From Gammaproteobacteria bacterium (GTDB lineage: Bacteria; Pseudomonadota; Gammaproteobacteria; Steroidobacterales; Steroidobacteraceae), in the NCBI GenBank assembly GCA_025357835.1, contig JANYLM010000125.1:1-64000 (forward strand): a stretch of 64,000 nt of DNA, read 5' to 3'. Below, one piece after another: positions 41,391 to 50,083 of the stretch. Made by a program: the position numbers and the translations under genes. The notes beneath the pieces are model-generated. The model ran no database searches, was not told the origin of the DNA, and was given only the letters and a program-made list of their open reading frames with translations. Numbering within the stretch: position 1 is the stretch's first letter; each line of letters opens with the position of its first letter.

Positions 41391-42173
41391 ATGCAAAACG
41401 CCCACTCGCTTGTCACGATATGCATCCTGGGGGCCGGCGCGGCCGGACTCTGCCACGCCGCCGACGACCTGACGGTGATTTCCAAGGTCACTACCAACGG
41501 CCAGCCCAGCGGTACCGAAACCAGTTACATCTCGAGCGATCATATCCGGACCTCCGGCGCGCAGGGAACGGACATGATCATCGATCTGAAGAGCGCTGTG
41601 ATGACGAACATCGACGATAAGAATAAGACCTATTTCACCGTGACCAAGCAGGACATGGACAGGATGTCCGCAAAGATGGCCGAACGCATGAACGATCCGA
41701 AAATGAAACAGGCCATGGCCATGATGCACGGTATGTCCGCGGCCATGTCCACCTCGGCCGAGGTCAAGAAGACCGGTGTCACTCGCAAGGTGGCGGGGTA
41801 CGCCTGCGAGGAATGGATGATTACGATGGGTTCGATGATGACGATCAAGGAATGCGTCACGAGCGACTTGAAGTATCCCGTTCAGAGCTGGGAGGCGTTG
41901 GCGGAATTCAGCGAATCGATGCGCAAGTCGATGAGCGGTTTCGGTCCCAGTGCCAAGGCTGGCGCGGATTTCGCCGAAAAGATGAAAAGTATCAAAGGCT
42001 TTCCCGTTGCGACCGCGACTATCGTGGACGCAGGTGTGGCCAAGACCAGCATGACGTCTGAGGTCTCCGACGTGCGCCGAACTCCCATCGCGGCGGCTAC
42101 TTGGGATGTGCCCGCGGGCTTTACCAAGGTGGACAATCCCATGATGAAATCCTTACAAGAGCACGGGCGTTAG
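41391..42173 (+). CDS. Exported DUF4412-like protein, Met-rich
   Basis: The product has about 260 residues from the ATG at 41391, with a signal peptide (SLVTICILGAGAAGLCHA). The mature part matches the DUF4412 pattern: TSYISSDHIRTSGAQGTDMI, then DKNKTYFTVTKQDMDRM, and VAGYACEEWMITMG with the conserved C-E-x-W. Between residues 95 and 125 it is unusually Met-rich (MKQAMAMMHGMSAAM), which could bind metal or hydrophobic ligands. GAGG lies 7 bases before the ATG; the TTG at 41364 is rejected. It may be cotranscribed with the lipoprotein before it. Confidence 0.75.
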   Translation: MQNAHSLVTICILGAGAAGLCHAADDLTVISKVTTNGQPSGTETSYISSDHIRTSGAQGTDMIIDLKSAVMTNIDDKNKTYFTVTKQDMDRMSAKMAERMNDPKMKQAMAMMHGMSAAMSTSAEVKKTGVTRKVAGYACEEWMITMGSMMTIKECVTSDLKYPVQSWEALAEFSESMRKSMSGFGPSAKAGADFAEKMKSIKGFPVATATIVDAGVAKTSMTSEVSDVRRTPIAAATWDVPAGFTKVDNPMMKSLQEHGR

Positions 42174-42333
42174 TGCGCTGCCGAACAAACGAAGCACGCC
42201 TGCAGAGAATTGCCGGTGATGTCTTTGCAACACGCAACATTTATAGAAATGCGGTCCCGTAACGTACGTTGGCGCACGGACGAATCAAGTTCTAAGAGCC
42301 TACCATTGTGAGTCACGGTTACGAGGAACGGCA

Positions 42334-42570
42334 ATGGCAACTCAAGGTCTGCATTTCGGTGTTTACAAATCCCGGCCCCCTTCTAGGGAGATTTGTGAAT
42401 CCAGAGAGATCGCCATGGCGCACCTCGATGCCAAAATCGAAACCGCGCGGGCAAATGAGGGCTCTGCGGGTATGCTGGACAACGGTAAATGGGAGCTGCA
42501 TTTTCCTAACAGGGCCATGGTCTTGTATTGGGTTGAAGACCCCAATGGAGAGGTGCAGCGTTTCCCCTAA
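42334..42570 (+). CDS. Small conserved-looking protein
   Basis: The frame gives 78 residues with a helix (REIAMAHLDAKIETARANEG) and a beta hairpin (DNGKWELHFPNRAMVLYWVE). No known family was recognised. AGGAACG precedes the ATG. The overlapping frame from 42308 is compositionally less protein-like. It ends 50 bp before the next gene on the same strand. Confidence 0.45.
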   Translation: MATQGLHFGVYKSRPPSREICESREIAMAHLDAKIETARANEGSAGMLDNGKWELHFPNRAMVLYWVEDPNGEVQRFP

Positions 42571-42620
42571 ATCGTGTCCAAGCACAATCGATAATGTATC
42601 GAACGCATGGATAAATAAGC

Positions 42621-43040
42621 ATGACGAGCCAAGCTGGAGTTTGGATTGATCATCGCAAGGCGGTCATAGTCTCATTGGCCGGCGACGGCGAGCATCTGAC
42701 AACGATTGTCTCGAAGGTTGAGAAGCATTTGGAGCGCGGTGGCGATTCACCGCTAAAGGGTTCTTACGAGGCATTTCAAGTTCCAGCCGACGACAGTCGA
42801 CAGCGGGCACTCACGGGCGAGCTGAACCTGTATTACGACCGTGTCATTGTCGTTCTCCGCGAATTCCAGCAGTTGTTGCTTTTCGGACCGGGCGAGGCCA
42901 AAGGGGAGTTGCTTAAGCGCCTGGAAAAAATGAAACTAGATGCACGGGTGTCGGCCGTAGAGACACAAGATAGAATGACTGATCATCAGATAGCAGCGAA
43001 TGTGCGCACGTATTTTGCCTCGGCAGCCCCTGGCGCATAA
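42621..43040 (+). CDS. Translational-machinery-like (eRF1/Pelota-related) protein
   Basis: This 139-residue protein begins with the pattern VWIDHRKAVIVSLAG seen in a small proteobacterial family related to the peptide-release factor/Pelota central domain. The C-terminal half (YYDRVIVVLREFQQLLLFGPGEAKGELLKRLEKMKL) fits the same fold. No catalytic GGQ motif is present. Its role is unproven and the call rests on recognising the family pattern. It is 80 bp before the phosphatase gene. Confidence 0.6.
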   Translation: MTSQAGVWIDHRKAVIVSLAGDGEHLTTIVSKVEKHLERGGDSPLKGSYEAFQVPADDSRQRALTGELNLYYDRVIVVLREFQQLLLFGPGEAKGELLKRLEKMKLDARVSAVETQDRMTDHQIAANVRTYFASAAPGA

Positions 43041-43120
43041 AATGGCGAGGTAAGGACGCCTGAACTGTCCCCGGCCAATGGCTGGCTCCACGTGGCGCTG
43101 GCCGTTCCTGTCTTGATAAT

Positions 43121-43948
43121 TTGTTTCTTTCTTGGCAAGGTCTCCTGCCGCTGTGCGCGATCACAGCTTTGGCTCGGCGATATTGGGAGGCTCATCTGGA
43201 CTCACCGGTGCTGGCATCTCGGGCAGCCACAGCAGCCCGCGTCGTAGGCGACGCGACGGGCTATGGCCTACGCTTTCTGCGTATGCACATTTGGTGGATG
43301 GCGCTTTGGTTTTTCTGCCTGCTGCTGCCGCTATGGGGATTTGCGGCACTGGTGGGTGAAGTGCACGAGAAGGAAGTGTTCGCATTCGATGCGCCGATAC
43401 TGAACTTGCTGCATGCGCAGGCGACGCCGTCGATCGATCGCTTCTTCGTTCTGACCAGCCGTCTAGGCTATCTCTGGGGGGTGGTGCCGGTCGACGCGAT
43501 CATCCTAGTGCTGCTTGTTGTGCGCAGGCGGTTTCGCGACGGCTTATTCCTCGGCATCTCCGTCATTGGGTCAGCCATCCTAAATATCGTCGCGAAAAAT
43601 TATTTTTCGCGCATGCGTCCGGATCTGTGGGTCTCGATCAGGCCGGAGACTACGTACAGCTTTCCCAGCGGTCATGCGATGGGCTCCGCCACCCTTGGCA
43701 TGGCGGTTATCATTCTGTGTTGGCCCACCCGCTGGCGCTGGCCGCTGTTAGCTGTCTGCGTACTTGCGGTGCTGCTGGTGGGAGTTTCTCGTGTTTACTT
43801 GGGGGTTCACTATCCCTCCGACATTCTCGCCGGATGGACGGCTGCGATCGCATGGACTGTCGGAATGTACCTCTTGGTTGACCAAAAGGCGCCGGCGCCG
43901 CCCCCGAGTGCAGCGCCCAGCAAGGATGCGATCGGCGCAATGCCGTAG
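43121..43948 (+). CDS. PAP2-family membrane phosphatase
   Basis: The protein has up to 275 residues and about six membrane helices. The three phosphatase motifs are in order: KNYFSRMRPD near 157, PSGHAMGS near 179, and SRVYLGVHYPSDILAG near 225, which together hold the catalytic His residues of phosphatidate or undecaprenyl-pyrophosphate phosphatases. The first residues begin at a TTG (43121) with no good ribosome site, and residues before the first membrane helix (about 55) are not typical; an ATG at 43283 may be the real start. Substrate is unknown. Confidence 0.85.
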   Translation: MFLSWQGLLPLCAITALARRYWEAHLDSPVLASRAATAARVVGDATGYGLRFLRMHIWWMALWFFCLLLPLWGFAALVGEVHEKEVFAFDAPILNLLHAQATPSIDRFFVLTSRLGYLWGVVPVDAIILVLLVVRRRFRDGLFLGISVIGSAILNIVAKNYFSRMRPDLWVSIRPETTYSFPSGHAMGSATLGMAVIILCWPTRWRWPLLAVCVLAVLLVGVSRVYLGVHYPSDILAGWTAAIAWTVGMYLLVDQKAPAPPPSAAPSKDAIGAMP

Positions 43949-44104
43949 ATCGCCGCTGATTTGCGTCAGGAGTGGCCCAGGCAATTTTCCCGCAAGTGGC
44001 CCTTCTTGGAATGGCCACCCCTGTCATAAGATCTGCGCCACCGACCGTCCAGCTCAGTGGATGGGCGCGGCCTAAAGCCGATCGTTGCAGCGGGAGAGAT
44101 TAAA

Positions 44105-44692
44105 GTGAAGTTTCAACTCGACGTCGGAGCCTGCCTCCTGGCCGGCGCTATCTGTGGCATCTGTATGCCGCGACCAGCAGGCGCTACGGGCGAAGCTGCA
44201 CGGCCCGCCACGGCCGCGGTTCGCGACGGCCAGCATGATTTCGATTTCGACATCGGGGTGTGGAAGACCCACATCAAACGCGTCTCCGATCCTTTTTCTA
44301 GCTCGAGTCAGTCGATCGAACTTAGTGGAACCGTCAGCGTCCGCAAGGTCTGGGACGGTCGTGCCCAGTTGGAGGAGATCGAGGCCGACGGCCCGAACGG
44401 CCATTGGGAAGGATTGAGTCTGTTTCTTTACAATCCCGCGGCACACCAGTGGAGCCAGACCTTCGTCAACAGCAAGGTAGGCGCGCTGACGTCGGGGATG
44501 ATTGGCTCGTTCAAGGATGGGCGCGGGGAACTCTTCAGTCAGGAAACCATCCACGATAGGACGATACTGGTTCGGGCGGTCTGGTCCGACATCAAACCCA
44601 ATTCCCATAGCTATGAAGAATCGTATTCCGACGACGGTGGCAAAACCTGGGCGCTGTCATTCACCGCCAACTTGACGCGGGAGAAGCCATAA
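44105..44692 (+). CDS. Exported DUF1579-like protein
   Basis: The GTG at 44105, after GGGAGAG, gives 195 residues with a signal peptide (QLDVGACLLAGAICGICM). The mature domain is a lipocalin-like beta-barrel (FDIGVWKTHIKRVSDPFSSS, SVRKVWDGRAQLEEIEADGP, GLSLFLYNPAAHQWSQTFVN, SYEESYSDDGGKTWALSFTA), the DUF1579 type of proteobacterial exported proteins. No ligand-binding motif was recognised. The upstream in-frame ATG at 44057 is rejected because it adds residues before the signal peptide. Confidence 0.72.
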   Translation: MKFQLDVGACLLAGAICGICMPRPAGATGEAARPATAAVRDGQHDFDFDIGVWKTHIKRVSDPFSSSSQSIELSGTVSVRKVWDGRAQLEEIEADGPNGHWEGLSLFLYNPAAHQWSQTFVNSKVGALTSGMIGSFKDGRGELFSQETIHDRTILVRAVWSDIKPNSHSYEESYSDDGGKTWALSFTANLTREKP

Positions 44693-44812
44693 ACGGGGGC
44701 AGCATGCTGAAGACCGTCGCCGCTGTTAGCGGCGAGCTTTGCACTCATGGCATCCATGTTAGCAGCGGCAACAGGGGTAGATTCTTTGGGGCGTAAAGTC
44801 CCTCCCTGGCCA

Positions 44813-45034
44813 TTAATTGGGAACTGCATCGATCCAAGGTGCACCAAGATATTCACGGATTTGTTCAAGCTCGACCGTACTCGCTTCCCAGTGGGTATCG
44901 TGACAGGGCGCGTACAATTTTAGACTGGTCGATGTCAACAGACCGCTCGCAACGGTAGCCAGCGGAAACTGCATAAGACTTTCCCTTCCACAGTTGGGAC
45001 AGGTCACGGGAAACCGAATGGTGGGCTCGCTCAT
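44813..45034 (-). CDS. Small zinc-ribbon-like protein
   Basis: This 73-residue protein has CPNC at about residue 12 and a second possible metal site CHDTHW at about 44, consistent with a single zinc ribbon. The N-terminus is IRFPVTCPNCGRES. It follows a winged-helix gene by 20 bp on the same strand, so the two form an operon. Function unknown. Confidence 0.6.
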   Translation of the reverse strand: MSEPTIRFPVTCPNCGRESLMQFPLATVASGLLTSTSLKLYAPCHDTHWEASTVELEQIREYLGAPWIDAVPN

Positions 45035-45054
45035 GACGTTGCCATGCGGCAGTC

Positions 45055-45393
45055 CTATTTGAAATGTGACGCCGAAATGGCGGCGATTGCACCACTGTAT
45101 TTGCCGAGAAGTTTGACGATTGAAGGCGCGATCACCAGTTTCGTGGCGCGCCGATCGTCCACGGTCTTGCGGGGGATAACTATGCCCTGATCAATCAGCC
45201 TAGCCAGTTTTCGGCGCACTGTTGCGCGCGAGCAAATATCGAGAAGGAGAAGTTGCTTCACCGTCAGTGGGTGGCCGCGCTCTTCTTCATAACCAATCTC
45301 GATAACAATATCGAAATCAAACACAGATTTAAGAAAAGGGAGTTGCCCCTTTTCGAACAGTCGCAATTTTCTCAGTCCCGAGAACAGCTTCAT
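45055..45393 (-). CDS. MarR-like winged-helix protein
   Basis: This 112-residue protein contains a winged helix: HPLTVKQLLLLDICSRATVR with a recognition helix RATVRRKLARLIDQGIVIPR and a wing KTVDDRRATKLVI. No sensing domain is present. It is followed by a small zinc-ribbon gene. The pair lies divergent from the MFS gene at 45709, which it might regulate. It could also act on the phage- or IS-related DNA nearby. Confidence 0.7.
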   Translation of the reverse strand: MKLFSGLRKLRLFEKGQLPFLKSVFDFDIVIEIGYEEERGHPLTVKQLLLLDICSRATVRRKLARLIDQGIVIPRKTVDDRRATKLVIAPSIVKLLGKYSGAIAAISASHFK

Positions 45394-45708
45394 TGTTTGA
45401 GTTTTTGGCCTCGCAGCCGACGATCATGATGCCGCTGTAGACGCCTGGCAAGCGAAATTAGGGCTCATTTTGACCTCGATACTCGTCCATTTGGGTGTCA
45501 GAGCAAATCGTTTTCCAACCTTCGGCTGAATGCTCGCGCGCGATGTCTATCGTTGCGCAGAACGGTAGGCAGGCAGCCGTCGGTTGGGAACCAGTCCCCA
45601 ACAGCTGGTTGGCATGTTAAGTAAGACACATTGCTTGTGATAGGGTGACGCTTCGGTACCACAACGCGGCGGCGCAGCGATTGTGGATCGCTGGAATGGA
45701 GACACAAA

Positions 45709-46477
45709 ATGACCCACTCTCGCTATCGCTGGGTGATTGTGGCAGCAGGTGGCCTTTTGGGCTGCCTAGCAATAGGCGCCATGTTTTCCCTGCCGGTTTT
45801 TCTCCGGCCCATCTCGCAGGATACCGGATGGTCCATCACCGGGGTGTCCAGCGCCATGACTTTTGGTTTTCTCGCCATGGCTTTGGGAAGCGTCATCTGG
45901 GGAAGTCTGTCGGACCGCTTCGGCCCCCGCCTGATAGTAATGATTGGATCAGTCAGTTTGGCTGCCAGTCTGGCTCATGCGAGCACGGCGACAACGCTCA
46001 TTGAGTTTCAACTAATGTTTGGCTTGGCTGTCGGAGGCGCGACCGCCGCGATCTTCGCGCCCATGATGGCCTGCGTGACCGGCTGGTTCGACACACATCG
46101 CAGCCTAGCGGTTTCCCTCGTATCTGCCGGCATGGGAATGGCGCCACTCACCATGTCTCCATTGGCGGCGCGGCTGATCTCCAACCACGACTGGAGAACC
46201 TCCCTGCAAATCATCGCCGCCCTCGTCGCAGCCGTGATGATCCCTGTGGCGCTGCTGGTTCGGCGCCCACCGGCTCTGGAAGGGGACAATACTGCCGCTT
46301 CCCGAGGTGAGCAGCCGCAATCTGCGATGACAGTGGGGCAGGCAACCAGATCGCCCCAATTCTTCATCCTGCTGCTGACGAATTTTTTTGTTGCGCCACA
46401 CACTCAGGACCGATTTTCCATACGGTGAGTTACGCCATAAGCTGCGGGATCCCGATAATTGCCGCTGTTTCGATCTA
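45709..46477 (+). pseudogene. MFS transporter, 5' part (interrupted by IS1595-type element)
   Basis: Reads an intact N-terminal half of an MFS transporter: TM1 GGLLGCLAIGAMFSLPVFLR, the motif A loop WGSLSDRFGPRLIVM near residue 65, and TM6. A run of seven T bases at 46383-46389 appears to have lost one T: with an eighth T the frame continues NFFCCATHSGPIFHTVSYAI and AAVSI up to the insertion at 46478. So the gene is broken both by a frameshift and by the insertion. The second half is at 48708-49222. Confidence 0.8.
46468..46477 (+). repeat. Direct repeat TTTCGATCTA at the left end of the IS element
   Basis: The same ten bases occur at 48708-48717. They are the target-site duplication in the MFS gene. 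IS1595 elements normally duplicate 8 bp, so the first two T bases may be chance matches. Confidence 0.8.
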
Positions 46478-46619
46478 AGGGGTGTCCATTTAGCTCCACG
46501 ACCCGTAACATTCGGTGTTCAGTCACGTGAGGGTCGTAAACGCCCTGAGCGGCCGGTCACATCTAACCGCTTCAAAGCGCCGCGATTTATCCCTGATGGG
46601 ATAAGGAGATACTTCCAAA

Positions 46620-46844
46620 ATGATTATTTGGGTCGTAATTGGTGTGTGGCTGTTCGTTACCGCAATTGTGATCGGATACCCGCTTCGAACTGGCCAAATC
46701 CGGGTCGGACTCAATCCAGTAAGCCGAGAGGCGGCTCCAAAGGCTTTCTGGACTGCCTACATCATCTCTACAGTCCTGTTCATCGCGGTTTCCTTCGCCG
46801 TCGCCTTCTTTATCAGAGCGATACTGCCTCCGCTAGCTCGGTAG
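46620..46844 (+). CDS. Passenger gene: small two-helix membrane protein
   Basis: This 74-residue protein has a membrane helix at about 2-20 (IIWVVIGVWLFVTAIVIGY), a hydrophilic loop, and a second helix at about 45-65 (AYIISTVLFIAVSFAVAFFI). AAGGAG lies 11 bases before the ATG. It is inside the IS1595-type element and belongs to no family I recognise. As a passenger it may give a benefit to the host cell or affect transposition; neither can be inferred from sequence. Confidence 0.65.
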   Translation: MIIWVVIGVWLFVTAIVIGYPLRTGQIRVGLNPVSREAAPKAFWTAYIISTVLFIAVSFAVAFFIRAILPPLAR

Positions 46845-47040
46845 AGTTTGGCGCCCTATCGCTTTGCATAGCTGACTTTTGATGATCAAAGATTGATCGC
46901 CACCCGCCTTCGCACATTTGAGTCGCGGGTGCGGCAGCCTGCTCATTGGACAATCGCTGTCGAAAGCAGCAGTCGACCTCCGCGAGCCGCACCTGACCAA
47001 TGCGGCGGACCGTTTCGGATACCCCTTTATTATATACAGC

Positions 47041-48064
47041 ATGATGGCGGTCTCGGGTCAAGATTATCCCCGCACCTGGTCCGAGTTCCTGGATAGGTTC
47101 TCGACCGATGATGCGTGTCTGAAGTACCTTGAGAGCCTACGCTGGCCGCAGGGGGTTTGTATGTCCGAAGTGCGCCAGTGTTGCGGCACCGTATCGAGCC
47201 AGTCGCGTCCGGCTGGTGTGCAAAAAATGCGGGCATCAAGCCACCGTGACCGCCGGCACCATTTTCGATAAGACTCGTACTTCTATGCGCGTCTGGCTGG
47301 CCGCCGCATGGTACGTGACCAACCAGAAACAAGGTGTCAGCGCGTTAGGATTGCAGCGCGTGCTCGGCTTGGGCAGCTATCAAACAGCGTGGACCGTGCT
47401 GCACCGATTCCGTCGTGCAATGGTGCGACCAGATCGGGATCGGCTCAAGGGACTCGTCGAGGTAGATGAAAGCTATCTGGCCATCACCGACCGGGAGCAG
47501 CCGATTTCCGCGGTCGGGCGTAAAAATCATACGAGCAAAGTGCTGATCGTTCTGGCTGTCGAGATCCTTCAGCCCAAAGGATTCGGGCGCATTCGTTTGC
47601 GCCGTATTCCCAACGACAGCAGAGAGTGCGTGGTGCCGTTCGTGCAGAGTTCGATTGAACCCGGCGCGGTCGTGCGAACCGATGGCTCGGGCGCGTACCT
47701 TAAGTTGCACGAATTCGGCTACGACCATGAGCGGAATGTGATGCTCGGATCTGGAACTCCCGCCCATGTGTCGATGGCCGGCGTACACCGGGTAGCCGCG
47801 CTGCTCAAGCGTTGGATTCTTGGAACGCACCATGGATCGATTCAGCCTGAGCACTTGGATGCCTATCCCGATGAGTTCGTGTTTCGATTTAACCGCCGCA
47901 GCTCGCGATCGCGCGGCATGCTCTTTTATCGGTTACTTCAGCAAGCCGTTGTAACTGACCCGATGACCTACGCCGACATTACCCAATCGGTAGTTGCGCC
48001 CTCGAAAAGGGGCATAGATGATCCTGACTTTCGCGTTACGGATTGCATTCCGGAGGTGCAGTAA
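47041..48064 (+). pseudogene. IS1595-family transposase with one-base insertion
   Basis: The start is an ATG at 47041 (MMAVSGQDYPRTWSEFLDRF). The frame breaks at about 47150, where CAGGGGGTTT has one G too many: with four G bases it continues GFVCPKCASVAAPYRASRVR, the N-terminal zinc ribbon, then CKKCGHQATVTAGTIFDKTR. The downstream frame is intact to 48064 with the ISXO2-like DDE domain (VEVDESYLAI, VVRTDGSGAYLKL, and RWILGTHHGSIQPEHLDAYP near the end). The transposase is probably inactive unless the insertion is a sequencing error or programmed. Confidence 0.82.
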
Positions 48065-48065
48065 A

Positions 48066-48670
48066 ATGACGGCTCGATGCCTCGTCTTCTGCGGAACAGC
48101 GTCATGCTGGCGAGTCTCGTTGCTCGTACTGGTTTTATCAATGAGCTTACGGGCAGGACCGCATTCGCAGCGCGCGAATCGATCGACTTTACCGTAATTG
48201 CACCGATGCCCCAGAATTATCCGATCCTGGCAGCTTCGTGCGCGCAAGTGGCCTTGGAAATGCCTAAGTACGTCGCCATTCGCTCGATCAATGATTTTAA
48301 TGAGTGGGTTCCTGACTGCAATCCGGCAAATCCGAAGATAACGGGCGGCAAGGCCAATGCCAACCAATCGCCGAAGGGGTCGAAAGGCACTCCAACGCCG
48401 GATATTGATTTCGATCGCTACACATTGCTCGTCGCCGATGCAGGGTCGAAGCCCAGCTCCGGATTCTAGTTGATGTTTAATGAAGCTTTGGACACGGGGC
48501 CGAGCATCACGGTCTACGTCGTCGAGCGCACACCTGGAAATTGCCCGCGACTCACCGAGATAATGCCAAGTCTACGGGCCTACGCGCTAATTCCGCGGAC
48601 GAGCAAACCAATCCGCTTTGTAGTTTCAACAGCAGCAACCGACTGTGGGGCCCTTAAGACGATCAACTGA
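48066..48670 (+). pseudogene. Passenger gene remnant: PrcB-like secreted protein
   Basis: The ATG at 48066 reads a signal-like start (SCWRVSLLVLVLSMSLRAGP) in one frame, then the adjacent frame from about 48150 gives a PrcB-like body: KYVAIRSINDFNEWV, DFDRYTLLVADAGSKPSSGF. An in-frame TAG at 48467-48469 interrupts it; the same frame continues LMFNEALDTGPSITVYVVER to 48670. The alignment is to PrcB of a spirochete protease complex and related proteins of uncertain function. A frameshift and a stop make it a pseudogene. Assignment is moderate. Confidence 0.5.
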
Positions 48671-48707
48671 ACGTTCAGGTACCGGCTGGAGCTAAGTGGA
48701 TACGCCT

Positions 48708-49222
48708 TTTCGATCTACAGTGTGGAAGGGCTGGCAGGCTTGGGCGGTCGTGTCGCCTTTGGTATCCTCGGAGACCGTTTTGGAGCCAAGCGCGTTCTGG
48801 TGTCAGGGCTGCTACTGCAGGCGTTCGGCGCCCTGGGCTATTTCTTCGTGCGGGAGCTGAGTGCGTTTTACGCCGTAGCCGCGCTGTTTGGCTTTGTCTA
48901 CGCGGGTATCATGCCCCTTTACGCCGTACTCGCGCGCGAGAATTTCCCGCTGCGGATGATGGGGACTATCATCGGCGGAACAGCAATGGCCGGCAGTTTG
49001 GGCATGGCGACTGGCCCATTGGCGGGAGGTTTGATCTACGATACCTTCGGTAATTACGGTTGGCTGTATGTCGGCGCTTGGGGTATCGGCATAGGGGCTT
49101 TCTTGATGGCATTGACCTTTAGGCCCTTTCCTAAAAGCCGGCACCAGCACCTGCTTGAATTGACCTCCTGCGCCGTAGTAATGAAATCAATCAGTTGGGG
49201 TGCGGGAGGTTATGGGCGCTGA
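48708..49222 (+). pseudogene. MFS transporter, 3' part
   Basis: Reads the second half of the MFS protein: FSIYSVEGLAGLGGRVAFGI, LGDRFGAKRVLVSGLLLQA and later VLARENFPLRMMGTIIGG, ending in a short tail after FRPFPKSRHQ. Joining TTTCGATCTA at the left end to this sequence restores AAVSIYSVEGLAG without a frame change. The half has no start of its own, and the whole gene is disrupted by the element at 46478-48707. The substrate is unknown. Confidence 0.82.
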
Positions 49223-49334
49223 CATCGATTGTGGTCAAAACCTGACAGAACCCTGCGCCTCAGGCGACTACATTGCGCATGATCCCGTCAAGGGCGTGTG
49301 GTCGAACGACTTCATAAAATATTAGGGGGCGCTT

Positions 49335-49586
49335 ATGTCATTTGTAGCATGGATAATTCTTGGGTTAATCTCAGGGTTCATTGCCAGCAAGCTGGTGAAT
49401 AAAAGTGGCGAAGGCGTGCTTCTCGATATTGTTTTAGGGGTCGTTGGAGCCTTCGTCGGTGGCTGGCTGTTCACAACTTTCGGTGCGAGCGGGGTGACCG
49501 GCTTGAACGTGTACAGCATGGTCGTAGCCGTAATCGGCGCTGTCGTGGTCCTCGTCGTGTATCACGCTATCGCACGCCGAGCCTAG
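49335..49586 (+). CDS. GlsB/YeaQ/YmgE-family membrane protein
   Basis: This 83-residue protein has three membrane helices: WIILGLISGFIASKLVNK, LDIVLGVVGAFVGGWLFTTF and VYSMVVAVIGAVVVLVVYHA. The G-rich helices with A-S-K-L-V after the first are the transglycosylase-associated (GlsB/YeaQ) signature. These are inner-membrane stress-response proteins of unknown mechanism. AGGGGGCGC precedes the ATG. The gene is alone and not linked to the IS element. Confidence 0.92.
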   Translation: MSFVAWIILGLISGFIASKLVNKSGEGVLLDIVLGVVGAFVGGWLFTTFGASGVTGLNVYSMVVAVIGAVVVLVVYHAIARRA

Positions 49587-49689
49587 AGTCAGTGGGGCGC
49601 TCGGCTAGTCGAGCCGGCGCTCCCACTTTGAGCCTTACATCTAAAATGATGGCAGGCAATCGGACGACGAGTCCTTGCCTGTTTGAAGC

Positions 49690-49905
49690 GTCGTTAAATC
49701 CAAAACGCTTTTTGGGAGCTGCCATGGGCCCCGCGAGAAGGCCGCCGGCGCCCGCAATCCCCGCCTCTCCGATGGCAATCCAGGGGCTATCCCGGACAAA
49801 TTCATCGGTGAACGGGGCTGCACTCTTGAGTGTTGCCACGGCATTCGCGCCCGCGTCGGCAATCCCGCTAGCAACCGTGGCGAGGGTGTGGTGAGTCGTT
49901 GACTG
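49690..49905 (-). pseudogene. Possible DUF883/ElaB-like remnant
   Basis: Reading minus, a frame gives HTLATVASGIADAGANAVAT and DSPWIAIGEAGIAGAGGLLA, which resembles the C-terminal part of DUF883 ribosome-associated membrane proteins (VRDNPWIAIGVAAGVGLLLG). The adjacent frame upstream (YAVAEELITVNDS) might be an earlier part, joined out of frame. A single membrane segment is present. The call is weak; chance similarity cannot be excluded. Confidence 0.3.
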
Positions 49906-50083
49906 TTATCAGTTCTTCGGCCACTGCATACGCGCGGGTTGCGGCATACAATTATCCAATATCCAGCGATCTTGTCAGGTTGGTCCCTCTTGTCCCTAAT
50001 CTTCAGAACGAAGGCAACAACGTGAAGCGGATCTTTGGATCGCAATATGCGTGGCACGAAGCGGCTGCGGTGAGGGGACTCTT

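Larger units (their letters stand above)
46478..48707 (+). mobile_element. IS1595-family element with two passenger genes (2.23 kb)
   Basis: Terminal inverted repeats lie at 46478-46498 and 48687-48707 (18 of 21 bases match; AGG-GT-TCCA-TTAGCTCCA), flanked by the TTTCGATCTA duplication. The element carries a small membrane protein gene, an IS1595-type transposase, and a PrcB-like protein gene, all on the plus strand. Passenger genes are known in some IS1595 subgroups. The transposase and PrcB-like genes are each broken by frameshift or stop, so the element looks immobile. It disrupts an MFS gene that reads correctly across the junction if the element is removed. Confidence 0.85.
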
